Source of the DNA: Actinomycetota bacterium
Lineage (GTDB): Bacteria > Actinomycetota > Thermoleophilia > Gaiellales > Gaiellaceae
Direction of reading: 5' to 3'
DNA: 5,254 bases
NCBI GenBank assembly: GCA_005885085.1
Contig: VAXY01000187.1
Location: 1-5,254, forward strand
Position 1 is the stretch's first letter; each line of letters begins with the position of its first letter. Below, in pieces: positions 4,254-5,254 of this stretch. Both the position numbers and the translations under genes were made by a program. Under the pieces are notes generated by a model. The model made no database searches. It was not told the DNA's origin and saw only the letters and a program-made list of their open reading frames with translations.

Positions 4254-5254
4254 ATGCGGCGACCTGGTCCTCGGGGTCAAAAGAGAAGCGAGTCCTTCGG
4301 CAGCTCGAGCGTCCAGGCGCTGCTCGAGGTGACGAGCGTGGTCCGCGGCGAGCGGGACCTCAAGAGCGCGCTCGCGACGATCGTGAAGACAGTCGCCGAG
4401 GCGCTCGAGTTCAAGACCGTCGTCCTCAACCTCTACCGCCCGGAGTTCGACGATTTCTGCGTCACGGACGTATACGGCAGTACGGAGGCGCGTGACGCGC
4501 TGCTCGGCAGCACCTACGAGTGGGGCAGCTGGAAGCAGCTGCTGACGGATGAGTACCGCCGCGGCGGGGCCTACCTGATTCCGCACGGGTCGTTCGACTG
4601 GAGCGAGGACATCGGCAAGCGGTACGTCCCGAATGTGGAGCCCTCCGAAGACGTTGATGCCTGGCACCCTGAGGACGAGCTGTTCGTGCCGCTCCAGGAT
4701 TCGGAGGCGCGCATGCTTGCGATCTTCTCCGTGGGCGAACCTCACAACGGCCTGCGCCCCAACGACGAAGAGCTCGAGGTGTTGTGCGCGCTTGCGGCAC
4801 ACGCCGCGATCGCGATCGAGACCGCGCAGCAGTCGACGCGCACGGCTCGCCATCGTGCGAGCCTCGAACAGCTGCTCGAGGTTTCGTCGACGCTGACCGC
4901 GGCGCAGTCGACACAGTCGATCCTCGAGACGGTCTGTCGTGGCATTCACACGGCGCTCGGATTCCAGAAGGTCTCGATCGAGCTCGTCGACCTCGAGACG
5001 GGTCTGCTGCGCTCACGCGCGTCGTCCGGCTGGGAAGTGGACGATCCCGCAGTCCTGCGTGCGGTGCCGTTCGACCCGATGCGCGCGCTGTTCGATCCGG
5101 ACTTCGAGGTCTCGGGCTGCTATCTCGTCCCGAACGACGAGGCCCGCGCGCGGATCGACGCCGATCACATCAAGTACAGCTCGCAGAGCAACGGTCGCGG
5201 GCCGCACGCGTGGAACCATCACTGGCTGCTCGTGCCGCTGTACGAACGCAACGG
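4254..5254 (+). CDS. Tandem-GAF-domain signalling protein, 3'-truncated by window edge
   Basis: The frame opens at ATG 4254 behind AAGGAG and continues without a stop to the window edge, giving 333 complete codons. After a short basic N-terminus (RRPGPRGQKR) come two related sensor modules: GAF 1 at about 19-190 (LEVTSVV, TVAEALEFKTVVLNLY, AYLIPHG, AWHPEDELFVPL, then the NDEELEVLCALAAHAAIAIE helix) and GAF 2 from about 203 onward (LEVSSTL, TALGFQKVSIELV, CYLVPND, AWNHHWLLVPLYERN). A helical linker (about 172-225) joins them, as in coiled signalling proteins. GAF domains bind small ligands or mediate dimerisation. The output domain is missing from this window; actinobacterial proteins of this build commonly end in a histidine kinase, GGDEF/EAL or phosphatase domain, so the class cannot be given. 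No membrane segment is seen. It may belong to the same signalling layer as the kinase at 1144-2694, but nothing links them directly. Confidence 0.9.
   Translation, partial: MRRPGPRGQKRSESFGSSSVQALLEVTSVVRGERDLKSALATIVKTVAEALEFKTVVLNLYRPEFDDFCVTDVYGSTEARDALLGSTYEWGSWKQLLTDEYRRGGAYLIPHGSFDWSEDIGKRYVPNVEPSEDVDAWHPEDELFVPLQDSEARMLAIFSVGEPHNGLRPNDEELEVLCALAAHAAIAIETAQQSTRTARHRASLEQLLEVSSTLTAAQSTQSILETVCRGIHTALGFQKVSIELVDLETGLLRSRASSGWEVDDPAVLRAVPFDPMRALFDPDFEVSGCYLVPNDEARARIDADHIKYSSQSNGRGPHAWNHHWLLVPLYERN

Noticed and set aside
4239..4949. Long minus-strand open frame opposite the tandem-GAF gene
   Set aside because: Arg-rich low-complexity translation with no recognisable domain; the plus strand encodes two GAF modules behind a strong ribosome site.

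Overview
The window is a compact, high-GC (about two-thirds G+C by eye) stretch of bacterial chromosome. GTG starts, gaps of a few bases between genes, start codons set directly behind -10-like hexamers, and a PAS/GAF/histidine kinase plus a tandem-GAF protein all suggest an actinobacterium. The style of the GAF proteins and of the small zinc protein makes me think of Thermoleophilia/Solirubrobacterales, but that is an inference from family resemblance, not a demonstrated assignment. No mobile element, CRISPR array, rRNA or tRNA was seen.

Layout. 1-1160 (+): 3' part of a berberine-bridge-type flavin oxidase; its N-terminus lies outside the window. 1144-2694 (-): a soluble PAS-GAF-HisKA_3-HATPase sensor kinase whose 3' end overlaps the flavin gene tail to tail. 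2696-2989 (-): a 97-residue ABM-like small protein, one base upstream of the kinase and almost certainly co-transcribed with it. 3012-3392 (+): a YvlD/PF04020 four-helix membrane protein, divergent from the ABM-like gene across only 22 bp. 3403-3651 (-): a small Cys/His zinc-ribbon-like protein. 3694-3846 (+): a 50-residue single-pass membrane protein with a Gly-rich tail, closed by a strong intrinsic terminator. 3890-4162 (-): a DUF2277 protein. 4254-5254 (+): a tandem-GAF sensor protein that runs off the right edge.

How they fit together. The only clear operon is ABM-like protein plus sensor kinase; no response regulator is present, so the kinase is an orphan here. The rest are single genes in alternating orientation. 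The most interesting regulatory signal is at 2996-3005, where two divergent -10-like hexamers share one TA step and each ends exactly 6 nt before a GTG start, predicting a bidirectional promoter that makes two leaderless mRNAs. Two further genes (3651 and 4162) also have a -10-like hexamer exactly 6 nt before the start, while 3694 and 4254 have classical Shine-Dalgarno sites instead. I see no convincing new multi-gene system; the genes are mostly known families, several of unknown function.
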